DNA from: Nymphaea colorata
Taxonomy: Eukaryota; Streptophyta; Magnoliopsida; Nymphaeales; Nymphaeaceae
Direction: 5' to 3'
Assembly: GCF_008831285.2 (NCBI RefSeq)
Contig: NW_022204794.1
Coordinates: forward strand, 1-32,864
Length of the DNA: 32,864 bases
The translations under genes were made by a program, and so were the position numbers. Shown here in pieces: positions 21,694 through 31,501 of the stretch. The notes under the pieces are model-generated. The model did not search any database. It saw nothing but the letters and a program-made list of their open reading frames with translations, and was not told where the DNA came from. Each line of letters starts with the position of its first letter. Position 1 is the stretch's first letter.

Positions 21694-23185
21694 TCAGCTG
21701 ATCCCCTCGTAGAAGGATAAGCTCTTCCCAGAAGTGATGAAGGCTGAAGAAGTAAGCACCTACATGTACTTTATGGAGTATCTAGTGGAACTTTAGTCAG
21801 CTACTTTTGCATCCTTATCTCATAGAGTTTAAGACAGTTGCCTAGGTTCAGTAGCACTGTGGTCGGGTATATTTTCTTTATTTCGTGACAGGTGGCCTGC
21901 ATGTTGAATTTCCCCACTATTCCTTACGTCCTTTGGTCAATGTGGTAGACAAGCGACGACTCTCCACCTGCCAGCAAGGTATGGTCATCATTACTGCTAG
22001 CGAACGGGCGCTCATAGCTTCTAGATCGTATTTAGCAACTCTTTCGAAGCTTCAGAACTGTATATACGCACAGCGTGATCGTCAAACGAAGCAACGATAT
22101 TGTCACGTAAACGAGTAGCTGCCAATGCCTTAGCCTGCGTCTCCACTCCTTTTGCTACTTTAGCGTTTCAGCAGGCTCGTCGAAGCGTAGAGCCACTATT
22201 TGGTTTGGCTAATGGACGAAATTGAGGATGAGTCTGCGATCCAAGGCAAGTAAAGCTGTGATGCGAGCTTGCTTGTGGTTGCTGCTTGTATACTCCTTCA
22301 AAGTCGTTCGTTTAGCAGGTCGTAAATGAAGATGTTGCTATGTTGTTTGTGATGAATAGGTTTTTTCCCAATACTTCCATGTGTTCCACCTCAGTAGGCA
22401 TGACCAAAGGTTTCTGGAGTGCGAAATTCTTGGTGCAATATGATCCGACACTCTGGAGCGCATATTGTAGGTGAGAAACTCATCATCTGCCAGGCGTATC
22501 AATTTAGAATCAACTCGTTCTGCTTGCACAGGCTTAGCATACTTGACGGTTTCTCTCCTGAACTGGGAGATGACTGGTTCGCTCCACCTTACTGCTGGAC
22601 GCTGGAGAAGCTGGGTCCTGTTATGATATTATGGCACATATTTGCTGTTCCTTGCGCAGGAAAAGGGGGATTTCGGTATGGTTGATGCGAAGACGATGGA
22701 TGATGCGGTTGCAGTCGTTTATGGTTTAAGCTAGAGTGTCGTTGAACTTCTGGTAGAGCTCATAGTTTGGGTTTATTCCTCGCATTGAGAGAAAGAGGCA
22801 GCCGAGACTCCTCTTGAAGAGAAGTCTATCCTTTTCGTAAGGAATACTTCTCTATTTTACGACACATTTCGTTTAGCGCCCTTTCGCGAGCATTCAGCGT
22901 GGTAGTGATTTACTCCTTGAACACCTTAAATTTGCGAAGCTATGTCAGCCACTACTCGCATCCCTGCTCATATGCCCTTTAGAAATCCACTCTCTTCTTC
23001 ATAAGTTCGATCACTTTTTCATTGAGCAGTGCCACTTCGATAACTTCGCAATGGCGTGTCAGGTGCTTGCTGGAGCAGTTCGCGCACACCAAGATGTCCT
23101 TCTCCTCGAAGCAGGTCGTGCTCGTGCAGATCTTATGCGCTTCCAAGTTGTGCTTGGGACACAGCTTCGGCCCCAGAATCTCCAT
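21694..23185 (-). CDS. B-box / coiled-coil / WD-like propeller protein (TRIM-like, no RING)
   Basis: About 470 residues. Residues 8-50 hold a B-box-like zinc site: CPKH, then C and C flanking a TSTT turn, CANC, and HLTRHC, giving the Cys/His spacing of TRIM B-boxes. A helical region with several TAR glutamines follows. The second half contains four or more WD/propeller-like blades, seen as LFITNN-x-SNIFIYDLL, DNIVASFDDHAVRIY, HTLLAGGESSLVYHID, LNLGNCLKLYEIR and SSAFITSGKSLSFYEG. Four introns restore the frame: 22826-22847 (22 nt), 22523-22542 (20), 22429-22451 (23) and 22039-22058 (20). About six single-base breaks remain. TRIM proteins with C-terminal propellers bind protein or RNA targets; without a RING, ligase activity would need a partner. 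The N-terminal ATG gives a compact 65-bp divergent gap to the hydrolase gene. Confidence 0.7.
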
Positions 23186-23250
23186 GAATAAAATTAACAC
23201 AATGTCATCTTCCAATAACCATACCGCCCGTCCGATTCTGTATAACCTTA

Positions 23251-24067
23251 ATGGAATAGGAGCTCAGCGAAAAAACCTTCGAACAAAGGCTCTCCTACAT
23301 CAGAGAAAGATACTATCATACGTCGACTATAAGCAATCTTCCCCCTTTGTCATCCTGGCTCTTCACTAGCATCTAGGCCTTGCTAACTATTTTCGCATCA
23401 TCGTGCAAGCGCTTTGCAACAACGAGACATCAATCATCATCCCCAATCTTTTTGGATAGATTACCGACCAACCTAGTCGTTAAGAAGATGATGAAGCGTT
23501 CTTGACACGATTGAACCAAGGCATAGTGGCTCAGACCATATGGGATGTGTATGAAGAGATAAAAGGCTTCAATAAAAAGGTTATCTTGGTGGTTCATCAA
23601 TCGGATCTGCGTTTGGACTAAAGATCCTTGAGTTTCTAAAGGGAGTATAGTTTGCTATGTTTTTCTATGGTTTTCCTCCTGAGTAATAGATAAACGCAGA
23701 AGCAATAACCACTCGAACCATTGTGTACGTGGGAACCAAAGATAAGGTTAAATCTTTATCTGACAAGAGCATGGTAAGCGACTGCAAGGATAAATACTCT
23801 GATAATAAGCTTGTGGAGGTATATGAATTGTCAGGATTGAAGCACGGATTCATGAATCCAGTCAGCTAGGATTACAATGAAGATGCTTTCCACGATTGCT
23901 GCAACCACTTCCAGTAAATTCTCCACAAAATGGCAAAGATTGAGGAAGAGAAAAAGCAAAAGGAGAAAGAAAAGGAAAAAGAAGGGCCGATAAAGGTGAA
24001 AACGCATAGGGAGAGTAAAGCCAAAAGGGAAAGGAGGAATAATAAAAAGAAGGAAAATGCCAGTTGA
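23251..24067 (+). CDS. Dienelactone-hydrolase-like alpha/beta hydrolase with a charged tail
   Basis: About 272 residues. The fold signature is in the right order: a central strand FVILALHQHLG, a strand with IIIPNLFG, the nucleophile elbow GGSSIGS (GxSxG form; many relatives use Cys), a strand with VYVGTKDKV providing the acid Asp, and the histidine in LKHGFMNP. Such enzymes hydrolyse small ester or lactone substrates in the cytosol; the substrate is unknown. The last 40 residues are an added Lys/Glu/Arg-rich tail absent from typical members. Two breaks at 23317 (C|AT) and 23582 (GTT|ATC) must be bridged. The start is ATG 23251, since the frame from an ATG at 23202 does not match the family. 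Several TAG/TAA codons read as Gln. Confidence 0.8.
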
Positions 24068-24106
24068 TTTGATTATAGTGTATATCAAAAATAGCAGAAA
24101 GCATTC

Positions 24107-26886
24107 ATATTTTATTCTTGCCTATCTTGCCCATCATACTCTTCAATTGTTCCTCGCCACTACACACCTAGAGAGCAGCTCACTGCGTTCCCTTTCCAAA
24201 GCTTTGAGATGCTTCTCATAGTAGATGAGTTTTTGGTCATTGGTGGAGGGACTAATTGATGATTGATTGTTTTTCAATGCCTATATTATCTTCTTAAGTT
24301 GTCGTTTTATCTCCGCATTACGTTGAGATCCATCTTGTTGCCATCTTTCAGTAACACTGTAAGCCTGCGATTCTACTCAGCCAAAAGCAATTTTCCTCCT
24401 TCAGTCTCGCTAATTACCCTCCACTTCCAGTGCTATTCTTTAGATAGTTAAACTCCTGCTGGACGCGACTTTCCCTGAGTTCAGCTTCGTTAGGCTTGAA
24501 AGCTGATTTAGCGTTCGTGCTTTTCGCCTGTCCTCCACTGGCTTTCAATCTTCGCACCTTCATTAAATGAAATTTACTATTCCTCTAAGCGAACATTTTT
24601 GATACGCAGTTATGATAGTTATCTCCTTCGATATCGGTGGTGAGGTCGAGAGTTCTGAACTTACGCATGGCTGGTATTTCCACTCCTTTGGGTCCCCACT
24701 CCTCCAGAAGGGATAGCATTTGGCGCATATAAACCTTTAGGTTTGCTATCTCCTTCTTGCGTTAGCTTTCTGACTTTTTAGCTTGGTCAATTTGTTGAGC
24801 TCTAAGCGTCCTTGCGCGCGAAGTTATCTCTAAGTTCCTTGACGATTGCTTAGTAGTCTATTTATGGCATGAATACTTGTGCCTCTGGAAAGGTCTTCTA
24901 GCTTTTTACGATACTAATTTGTATCGTTGAGATCCTTGGCTCTCATCTTCTTATTTCTTCCTACAAGCTGGTGTTTTCCTCTTAGTAGAAACCCACTTTT
25001 TCCTCCATCTCTTCAACTCGCCTTTGCAACAGCCTTACTTTGTTCTGAAGCTACAGGTTTTCATTTTAAAGCTAAATCGATCATAGTCTTTACCATACCG
25101 CTTAGGCCTGACTTTTTGGCATCACGCTGGAAGTTTACTTCTCTTTATATCAGCTACTTCTTATATCTTTCTATTTCTGATTTCAAGTAGGTAATTGTTT
25201 CTTCCTGCCGTTTAGCATCGCGTTTAAGTTCATCATACTTGTCATTTTGCATCTGAAGCACAAGGCGACTCTTGTCATCGACTCTGGTTTTTCCTAAAAA
25301 GTCTTCTTTAGCTGTTCGTTTTAGTTGCTCAGATTGACGACATCCAAGCTTAGATTTTGGTTGTCTTCTCTCAAACGAGCGTTTTATTTCTGCTGCATGA
25401 TGAAGTTGCGTTTCAGGCTACGAACTCCACTTCAAGATCCCTCCTAGTTTCAAGCGCTTCTGTCAAAGCATTATTAAGTTCTTGGATCTTATCAAGGCTC
25501 TATTGGTAATTTGTTTATTTTTTTGCCAATTTGTTTTCAGTCTGAAGCACTTTCTTGCCGTTTTAGTAGTCCTTGTTCTGCAGCTTCTCAAGCAGCTTAG
25601 TGTTTTATATCTGAACCTCAACTAATGCCTTACCTACTTCTAATTTCTATTCTTAGCATTTAATTAGCTACAGCTGTGCCTACGATTTCGCTTTGAGTGC
25701 TTGCCCATACTTGTTCTTCAGTTATGCATACTTTTCAAGCAATCTGTTATAATCATCCTCAGTTTTCACTCTCACGATTTCATTCTCTAAGAAGTTTTTC
25801 TCCTATTCAGTATCCTTGTCGACGCCTCTTGCCTTCCGAACAAGTGCTTATGATCTAAATTTGCGCAATAGGCCAAAGGTATTGGCAGAGTTTACGATTG
25901 GATATTGCTGGAGGTTTTATGTGAGCCCATGAACTTAATAGTTCCACGAGAGCCTTAGATATCTATGATCGGAGAGCATGGTAGGCCACTAGATGGAGTT
26001 GCTACCAATTTTTTCTTTGAGAAGCTGGCAGAGCAGAGAATCATACTAAGGACTGAGTCAGGATTGGTGGTGAGATCATGCAGGACAGCAGTTAAGTTAA
26101 GTAGACTGCGGGTAGCAAGAGAGCCTTCCTTGTTCTTTATGCTTCCTTGAGGCTGAGAAAGAATTTACACTCCTGGGATTTAGACAAAAGTGAGAGTGGA
26201 TACGACCGCACCTTCGTGTTCCTCTTCACCATCTCTGATGATGGTAAGATCGAGGAAAGAGGTGTAAAGATCTTTAAACTCAAGAATCAGTCTTTTTTCT
26301 GCTTTATTGCTCGTTGCAGCTCACGTTTGAAGTCTTCTCCGTTCTCAATAGGGATAGCACTCATATTCACCATCTCGATGCCTCCCAAGCGCTTTCCCTC
26401 ACCTTCAGCGTTCCATACTTATTCTCAGAGTTGCAATCGTAAAGCTTCTCCTTCACTGCCACACCGACGCGCACCTCACTTCAAACTTCTTGAACTTTTG
26501 CCTCAGAGCCGAAAACATCTTGTCGACGAAGTGACAGGCAAGGGGTAATTCACGCTTATCACCATCAAACAGTTTTTACTTGCCTGAAAACGAGGCTCCA
26601 ATGAAAAGGACGGTAAGGTTCATGCCTCTTAGCAAATTATCCATGGAGTTGACTAGCGTGCGTTCGTTGATCTGTTAGTTTTCGAGATTGGTGGGTAGGA
26701 TGCGCGCAAGGGGGACAACTTCCTCGATGACTAAGTGAGCAGCTTTTTACTCTCGCCCTCATCGTCCAGGATGGAGATGTGGTTGGAAGAGACGCGGATG
26801 TTCTCCCTTACTGTCTTTTCGTCGCGGGAGAGGGTTATGAAAGCAGTGACTGGCGAACTGCGAGCTTAGTCCTTGAACAAAGGCAT
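24107..26886 (-). CDS. Divergent kinesin-like protein with long coiled coil
   Basis: Roughly 900 residues. The N-terminal 330 follow the kinesin motor order: a start of strands, NLLRGMNLTVLFIGASFSGK at the position of the P-loop, an EKLYDCN strand-helix, an STLTFVQIPGVQ strand replacing the DLAGSE switch, SLLNLTAVLHDL helix and IVNSANTFGLLRKF like the end of a motor domain. The P-loop threonine is a TAA-coded Gln and the switch motifs are not canonical, so ATPase activity is doubtful. From about 25840 to 24300 the chain is an uninterrupted coiled coil with many Gln codons. Intron 26731-26750 (20 nt) is firmly supported; other small introns or breaks occur inside the motor region and were not all resolved. 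TGA at 24107 ends a short basic tail. A microtubule-associated role is inferred. The gene starts 84 bp from the stop of the XPB gene. Confidence 0.62.
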
Positions 26887-26970
26887 TTAAATATAAGATA
26901 GGAAGGAATACGTTTTATAAAGATAAAGACGTGAGTTTGCACTGATATGAGTATTGACTGGTGGTAAAGA

Positions 26971-28982
26971 TCATTAGCTTTCTTTGTCACTCTTCATGAT
27001 GCTCCAGTAGTCGTGCTAGCTTGGCATCACATCATCAAACTTCTCCTGAATCTTCTTCTTCATTTCCTTGTCATCTCGCAAGATGTCTGGCACGTTGGAG
27101 TCTCCGAATTCGCAGAAACGGAGGTCATACTGGAAGCCGAGATTGACAAGGCACTACCTACGCTTTCGGAAATATGCCATCTCGAAGGTATCGACTGTTA
27201 CAATTGTGTAGAAGATGGCGTTGTAGGACTAAGAAGAAGAAGCATCCTTCGGCCTCATAATTCTGCCCAATCTCTGAAGCATCTGTCTTCTTGATCCCTT
27301 GTGGATGTTGATTTCGATGGCAACGTTGGCGTTAGGAAGGTCAATGGCCTCGTCTCCGATACGAGATAGCAAAATTGTCTTGTAGACACCCTCTCTGAAC
27401 ATGTCAAAGACGAAGTTACGGTCCTCCGTGGAGGTTTTACCAGATAAAAGAGGAATCTTGAGCTTGTCTGCGAGGTAGTTGATGACACTGATTCTGTCAC
27501 AGAAGACGATGATCTGATCATCCAGCTTCTCGTGGTGCTCCAGCAGGTACATGAGTGCCTTGATCTTGTTGGGATTGCACTGGTAAATGGCCTATCTTTC
27601 CTTCAAGTCCCGCATGCCTCGCTAGCTGAGCGAATCGTTGATCTGGCGGAAGTCGCGGGTGAGTCTTGTTCGCACCTCTATGCACTTGGGATTGGCCAAG
27701 TATCCCATCTCCACGAACTTTCGCCAACTTCCCACGTACAGCTGGGGGCCGATCATGTAGATGAGTGACTTTATGTTCTCGTCCTCACGCAGTGGAGTGG
27801 CTGTCAAGCCGATTTTGACGTGAGCGAGCAAGCTGTTGGCGATGAGTGAGTTTCCAGGAGCAGGCAGCCACTGGGCCTCGTCGAAGATGATGAGTCCCCA
27901 GGGCATGAGTCGCATCCACTCGTGCTCGATTTTGATTTATTTGCGCTGCTCGCCTTCTCTCGACTCCAGCTTGCTCTTGAGGTTGGAGTACGTGGAGATG
28001 AAGATGTGTCCCTTGCTGTCCTTCACGTTGAACTTGAAGTCTTCGATTGACTTTGCAGTCAGGATCACTATCTGCTCATGGGCAAGGCCCTGGGTCCACT
28101 TTTCAATCTACCGCTTCCATTGGTCTGCTCCAGAGTCGCTGCTGCACACGATCAGCGTTTCCTTCTTAATCTTAGTGCAAATGGCAATCCCCAGCAAGGT
28201 CTTACCAGCTCCACAAGGCAAGACTATATAACCGCTTTTTCCCACTCTTTCCTTATTATGCTTCACCTACACCACAGCCTTAAGGGCTTCACTCTGATAC
28301 TCTCTGAGCTTGGTGAAGGCCTTTAGCTCTATCTTCAAGTTTTTGCAGTGAAGGGCGCTTTTAGAGCGATAGAGCTCAGCGTTTCTCCTCATTTCTTGTT
28401 GAATCTGTATGGAATTGATCTGCTTGTCCGAAAGCACAGGTATTTCCCTTTCGAAAAGAACCTTAGCCAGTTCGTTGTGCTGGTAATCACAGACCTTCCA
28501 CTTAGGAGGCCCTCCTTCCTCTCCCTCGGGACGGTATGGCTCTGCCAAGAAGTTGTTAATCTGGTCTTCTGGAGATAGTTGGCCAAGATACTCAAAGACG
28601 TAGAAATTGCGATCGGCTCCCTCGACCAGATAAAGACGGGCGGGAAACCTGCTTTCCATGACTGAACGGAGCAGCTAATTGAGGTCATTGCTGATGGGTG
28701 GGTTGATCATGTGGTGTTTGAGGTAGTTGGCGATGCGCTCGTAGGTGTATCCTAGTGCTTTGGCCCTGAGCAAGCTGGTCCTGTTGATTTCGAACTCGTT
28801 GATGTGTGCGGGTTTGGAGAGAGGTTCTGCGATGTCGGTGAGGAACATGTTGATATTGGCGTAGTCATGGGTTTCGGTGAAGATGTAGATCCTCTTGTCC
28901 ATGACGTAGAAGTCGCGGCGAGTGCCCTCCTCCTCCTGCTTGATGCGCTTGCGCCCCGCTCACGTTCCTCTTCCTCCGTCAT
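26971..28982 (-). CDS. XPB: XPB/Ssl2-type DNA helicase
   Basis: XPB is the dsDNA translocase of TFIIH that opens promoters and repair bubbles. About 670 residues (human ERCC3 is 782). Seen: an N-terminal damage-recognition region, Walker A in LPCGAGKTL, the ISTYS motif, the Walker B-like box FDEAQ, GLTATPLREDE with the RED motif, a thumb, DLPNANVAIEIN, and the motif VI QRLGRIMR. Five or six TAR codons occur at positions where Gln fits, including WKRQIEKW, the glutamine of the family's WKxQ. Canonical members have DEVH in the Walker B box, so DEAQ is a noted difference. A missing base near 28950 (in GGGG) is needed to join the first exon segment to the body; no intron explains it. The gene has no other breaks. 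It is divergent from the ADP-ribosyltransferase gene. Confidence 0.93.
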
Positions 28983-29260
28983 ACTATCTATATATTATAA
29001 AGTTTAAACAAAGAGTCAATAAAGGAACATGCCTACAAAATTATCTGGTTACGACTTGATTTTTTTTGCTCTTTTATATAAATTAGCATCAGTTTTTTTG
29101 TTTAAAGTTAAAGTATGCTGCTTGAATGATATAAAGAAAATATCGAGGAATATGAGTCATACTATTGTAATTTTTTTATTCTTAGATTGGTTTGTTTTAT
29201 CATCATTATTAATACATATTTTATTGTTCTTAATTTAATACTTATTTGATACTATTACCA
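28983..29260. other. AT-rich divergent promoter region
   Basis: About 280 bp between the XPB and ADP-ribosyltransferase start codons, clearly AT-rich with T tracts. A 69-codon plus-strand frame (29029-29238) rich in hydrophobic residues spans much of it. Composition alone can explain that frame, so it is not annotated as a gene. No recognisable regulatory box was found. Confidence 0.6.
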
Positions 29261-30565
29261 ATGGGTCAATCATCCTCAAGCCTGGAAGCATAATTCTTTG
29301 ACATACATAAAGATGCTTTAGAACACTACCGCTCTGACCATTCTTTTTATGTAATGGTGAGTGGAAAGGTCAAAGATCCTAGTCAGTGCCAAAGATTCAC
29401 AATAAGCGACCCTAATTGCTAGATCATGCTTTAAGACGCCACCTTTTATAGCAAGAATGCATCAACTTGCTTTAAAGAAAAATCAGTTTAGATATTTCTT
29501 AATCAATAATACTCAACGTCTGACCTCGAAAAATCTATTGAGAATTATTCCATTCATTACTCAAAAGATAATAACAAATACTTTCCAGAATACAAAGCAA
29601 AAGCCATTAGCAGAGCAGGTTCTTTTAGCAGTCGCTACAAGACAAATGAAAAGGATTCATATGGGTGCTGTTTGGCTCTTTCTTACTATACAGGCGTTTA
29701 TTCAGAAAGGATCAGCAGAAACTCTAACATCATAGTAAAACTGGATGTTGCTAACAATTTGTTCAGTAAAGTGGTATACTAAAACAAATTTTAATGGATG
29801 AGATGCATATCTTATTGGCTGTTTAAGGCTTTGCATTATATCCCTCTACATTGGGGGCCTGTCACCAGATGTGTTCAACTCAAATAAGGAGAAGATGAAA
29901 ACTATAGAGTTGGGAATATTGTTACATGGATACAATTCAGCAGTAGCTCATATGGCTAGCCCACCTAATATTTCAGTCAAAGAAACACCAGATTCATCAT
30001 ATACTCTCTTAGTGGAAGAAATATCGAAAGTTTTTCCAACTATGGTAATGAAACTGAAGTCCTTTTTAAGCCCTTTACCCACTTTCTTGTCCTTAGTCGC
30101 CATCAACGTGAAGATACGCTATAGATTTATATGAGATAAATCTTTTTCGGACAGTCATCTAAGAACATCCTATGGGTAGATGATAACATCTTCGATCCAA
30201 ATTGGGAAAACAAGATGTTGATGTAGAGAGCAATTTTGAAAGAACCTCTATTGAACATCATTCCCAAAGTATCTACGTAAGCCGCTCTAGCGTTTATCAA
30301 GAGCTAACTCTGCCGAAACAGAAAGCCTAGTGAGTTTAGAATCATGTCAGACATGACTAGAAAAAACGAATAACCGTCCCACAATGCAGGTGCCAGATTC
30401 GTTAAGGAACTCCTGCCTATCTACAACAACCTAAAGATACTCATATTCACTTCGAATAAGGCCAATGGCTATGAATACCTCAGAGAGCTTAAGGTTCCCC
30501 AAAATGCCAAGATTACAGTAACAGTGAGCTCCTAAGATGCCCTTTATTTTTTGCTATTCGCATGA
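29261..30565 (+). CDS. ADP-ribosyltransferase fused to a receiver-like domain
   Basis: A single, unbroken, AT-rich frame of 434 residues with about 16 TAR glutamines. The N-terminus MGQSSSS fits an N-myristoylation site, suggesting membrane attachment. Residues about 120-285 match the arginine-type ADP-ribosyltransferase (ART) fold: SYYTGVYSERISR helix, R203 in WGPVTRCVQL, the FSSSS motif (226-230), and E264-T-E266 followed by VLF as the ExE signature. Such enzymes move ADP-ribose from NAD to arginines. Residues about 300-430 resemble a response-regulator receiver: ILWVDDN (D307, D308), a phosphoacceptor-like SDM (D364), then LLPIYNNLKILIFTS. The receiver is degenerate in places; whether it is phosphorylated is unknown. 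The fusion suggests signal-regulated ADP-ribosylation, which is an inference. There is no intron or frame break, unlike most neighbours, and base composition is lower in GC than the flanking conserved genes, so a different origin is possible. Confidence 0.78.
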
Positions 30566-30913
30566 TGATTATAAGTCCATAAATTGGCTCATATGAATCA
30601 GTTTTTCCATTCAATCTCTTAAAAAATATCTTTTTTGAGCCATAAAAAATCTTTCATAATAATCTCTACTCATCTTAAAAATAGATGACATTTGCACGTT
30701 TATAAGGTAATCAACTATCTATGAGGACGGATAAGAGGGATTAAACCACAAATTGAAAGAATTCATCAAAAATTAATAGCTCACTTGAGTTACTGGCAAC
30801 TTTCCATTTGAAATTCAATAATTGAGAATTAATACATATATCATTTCGGCCATCGATTTCCTTTGCCTTCTTAGAAGAGCAATAATTTTTATCTTTTCTA
30901 TGTTATAATTATT
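30566..30913. other. AT-rich intergenic region
   Basis: About 350 bp between two plus-strand genes. It is rich in A/T and contains no coding frame worth reporting; the 60-codon minus-strand frame at 30815-30997 overlaps the next gene's start and has weak composition. No repeat or structured RNA is obvious. Confidence 0.6.
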
Positions 30914-31458
30914 ATGCAATACTACTATACTTCGCATATCAGGAACCTCTAAGACGAAGCCACCATTGAAAAGCAGAAGATATCCGCCCAGCTCCACTAG
31001 TCACAGCTTCTCAAGACACAGGAGGACCTCTCTGCCACCCGAAGAAGCAAAGGACTTGCTGCTAAGCGATCCAGGATGGAGGAGGATCGAGAAACCGCTG
31101 CTTTTCTCGAACGATCACGCTTGTAGTCCGAGTTATCTGCGGCGAGAGCAAAAGCAGAGTGCAGCATGAATAGATCTCGCCTGTAGTCTGCCTTCCAAAT
31201 TCGGAAGTAAAATCAGAAGGCAAACGAATAGCTCTCGCAGCTCGACCTCAAGCATTAGATGCTCACCGAAGAGCAGCAAGGTAGGAAATAGTAGCGCATA
31301 ATAGCTTCCTCTAGAGCAAGGAGGAAGTAGAAGCGCGGCTCAGATAGGAGGACAGGCTGCTTCGCTTTCGAAGAGAGGAGCAACTGAGGGCAGAGTAGCT
31401 GGAAAGAGTATACCGAAATGCGATTCTGGACAGGGCGACCTATTTGCCCTACTGGTGA
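30914..31458 (+). CDS. Short coiled-coil protein, unknown
   Basis: A glutamine-rich helical protein of about 175-180 residues begins at ATG 30914 (MQYYYTSHIRNL) and reads Gln at more than ten TAG/TAA codons. It has heptad-like spacing and a repeated RSRLQS segment, seen twice. Near 31300 a frame change is required to enter the last helical segment, which ends LDRATYLPYW before TGA 31456; a 14-nt GT-AG removal or one missing base would both do it. No domain is recognised. The stop is 43 bp from the stop of the convergent gene. Confidence 0.6.
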
Positions 31459-31501
31459 GGGTGATGCGACGTATATCTCTAATGATAAAAAGTGGACGAT
31501 A

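Noticed and set aside
23202-23250. An earlier ATG (23202) for the dienelactone-hydrolase-like gene
   Set aside because: The frame from 23202 does not match the family; starting at 23251 gives a natural N-terminus once the 23317 break is bridged.
241-24109. Programmed ribosomal frameshifting as the general explanation for the frame breaks
   Set aside because: Most breaks are explained by GT-AG introns with recognisable motifs restored; the remainder do not share the shifty codon-stop pattern known from Euplotes. It stays open for the ApT class only.
29029-29238. A 69-codon hydrophobic plus-strand frame
   Set aside because: Occupies the AT-rich promoter region between XPB and the ART gene; hydrophobicity is expected from T-rich sequence, and no conserved feature supports it.
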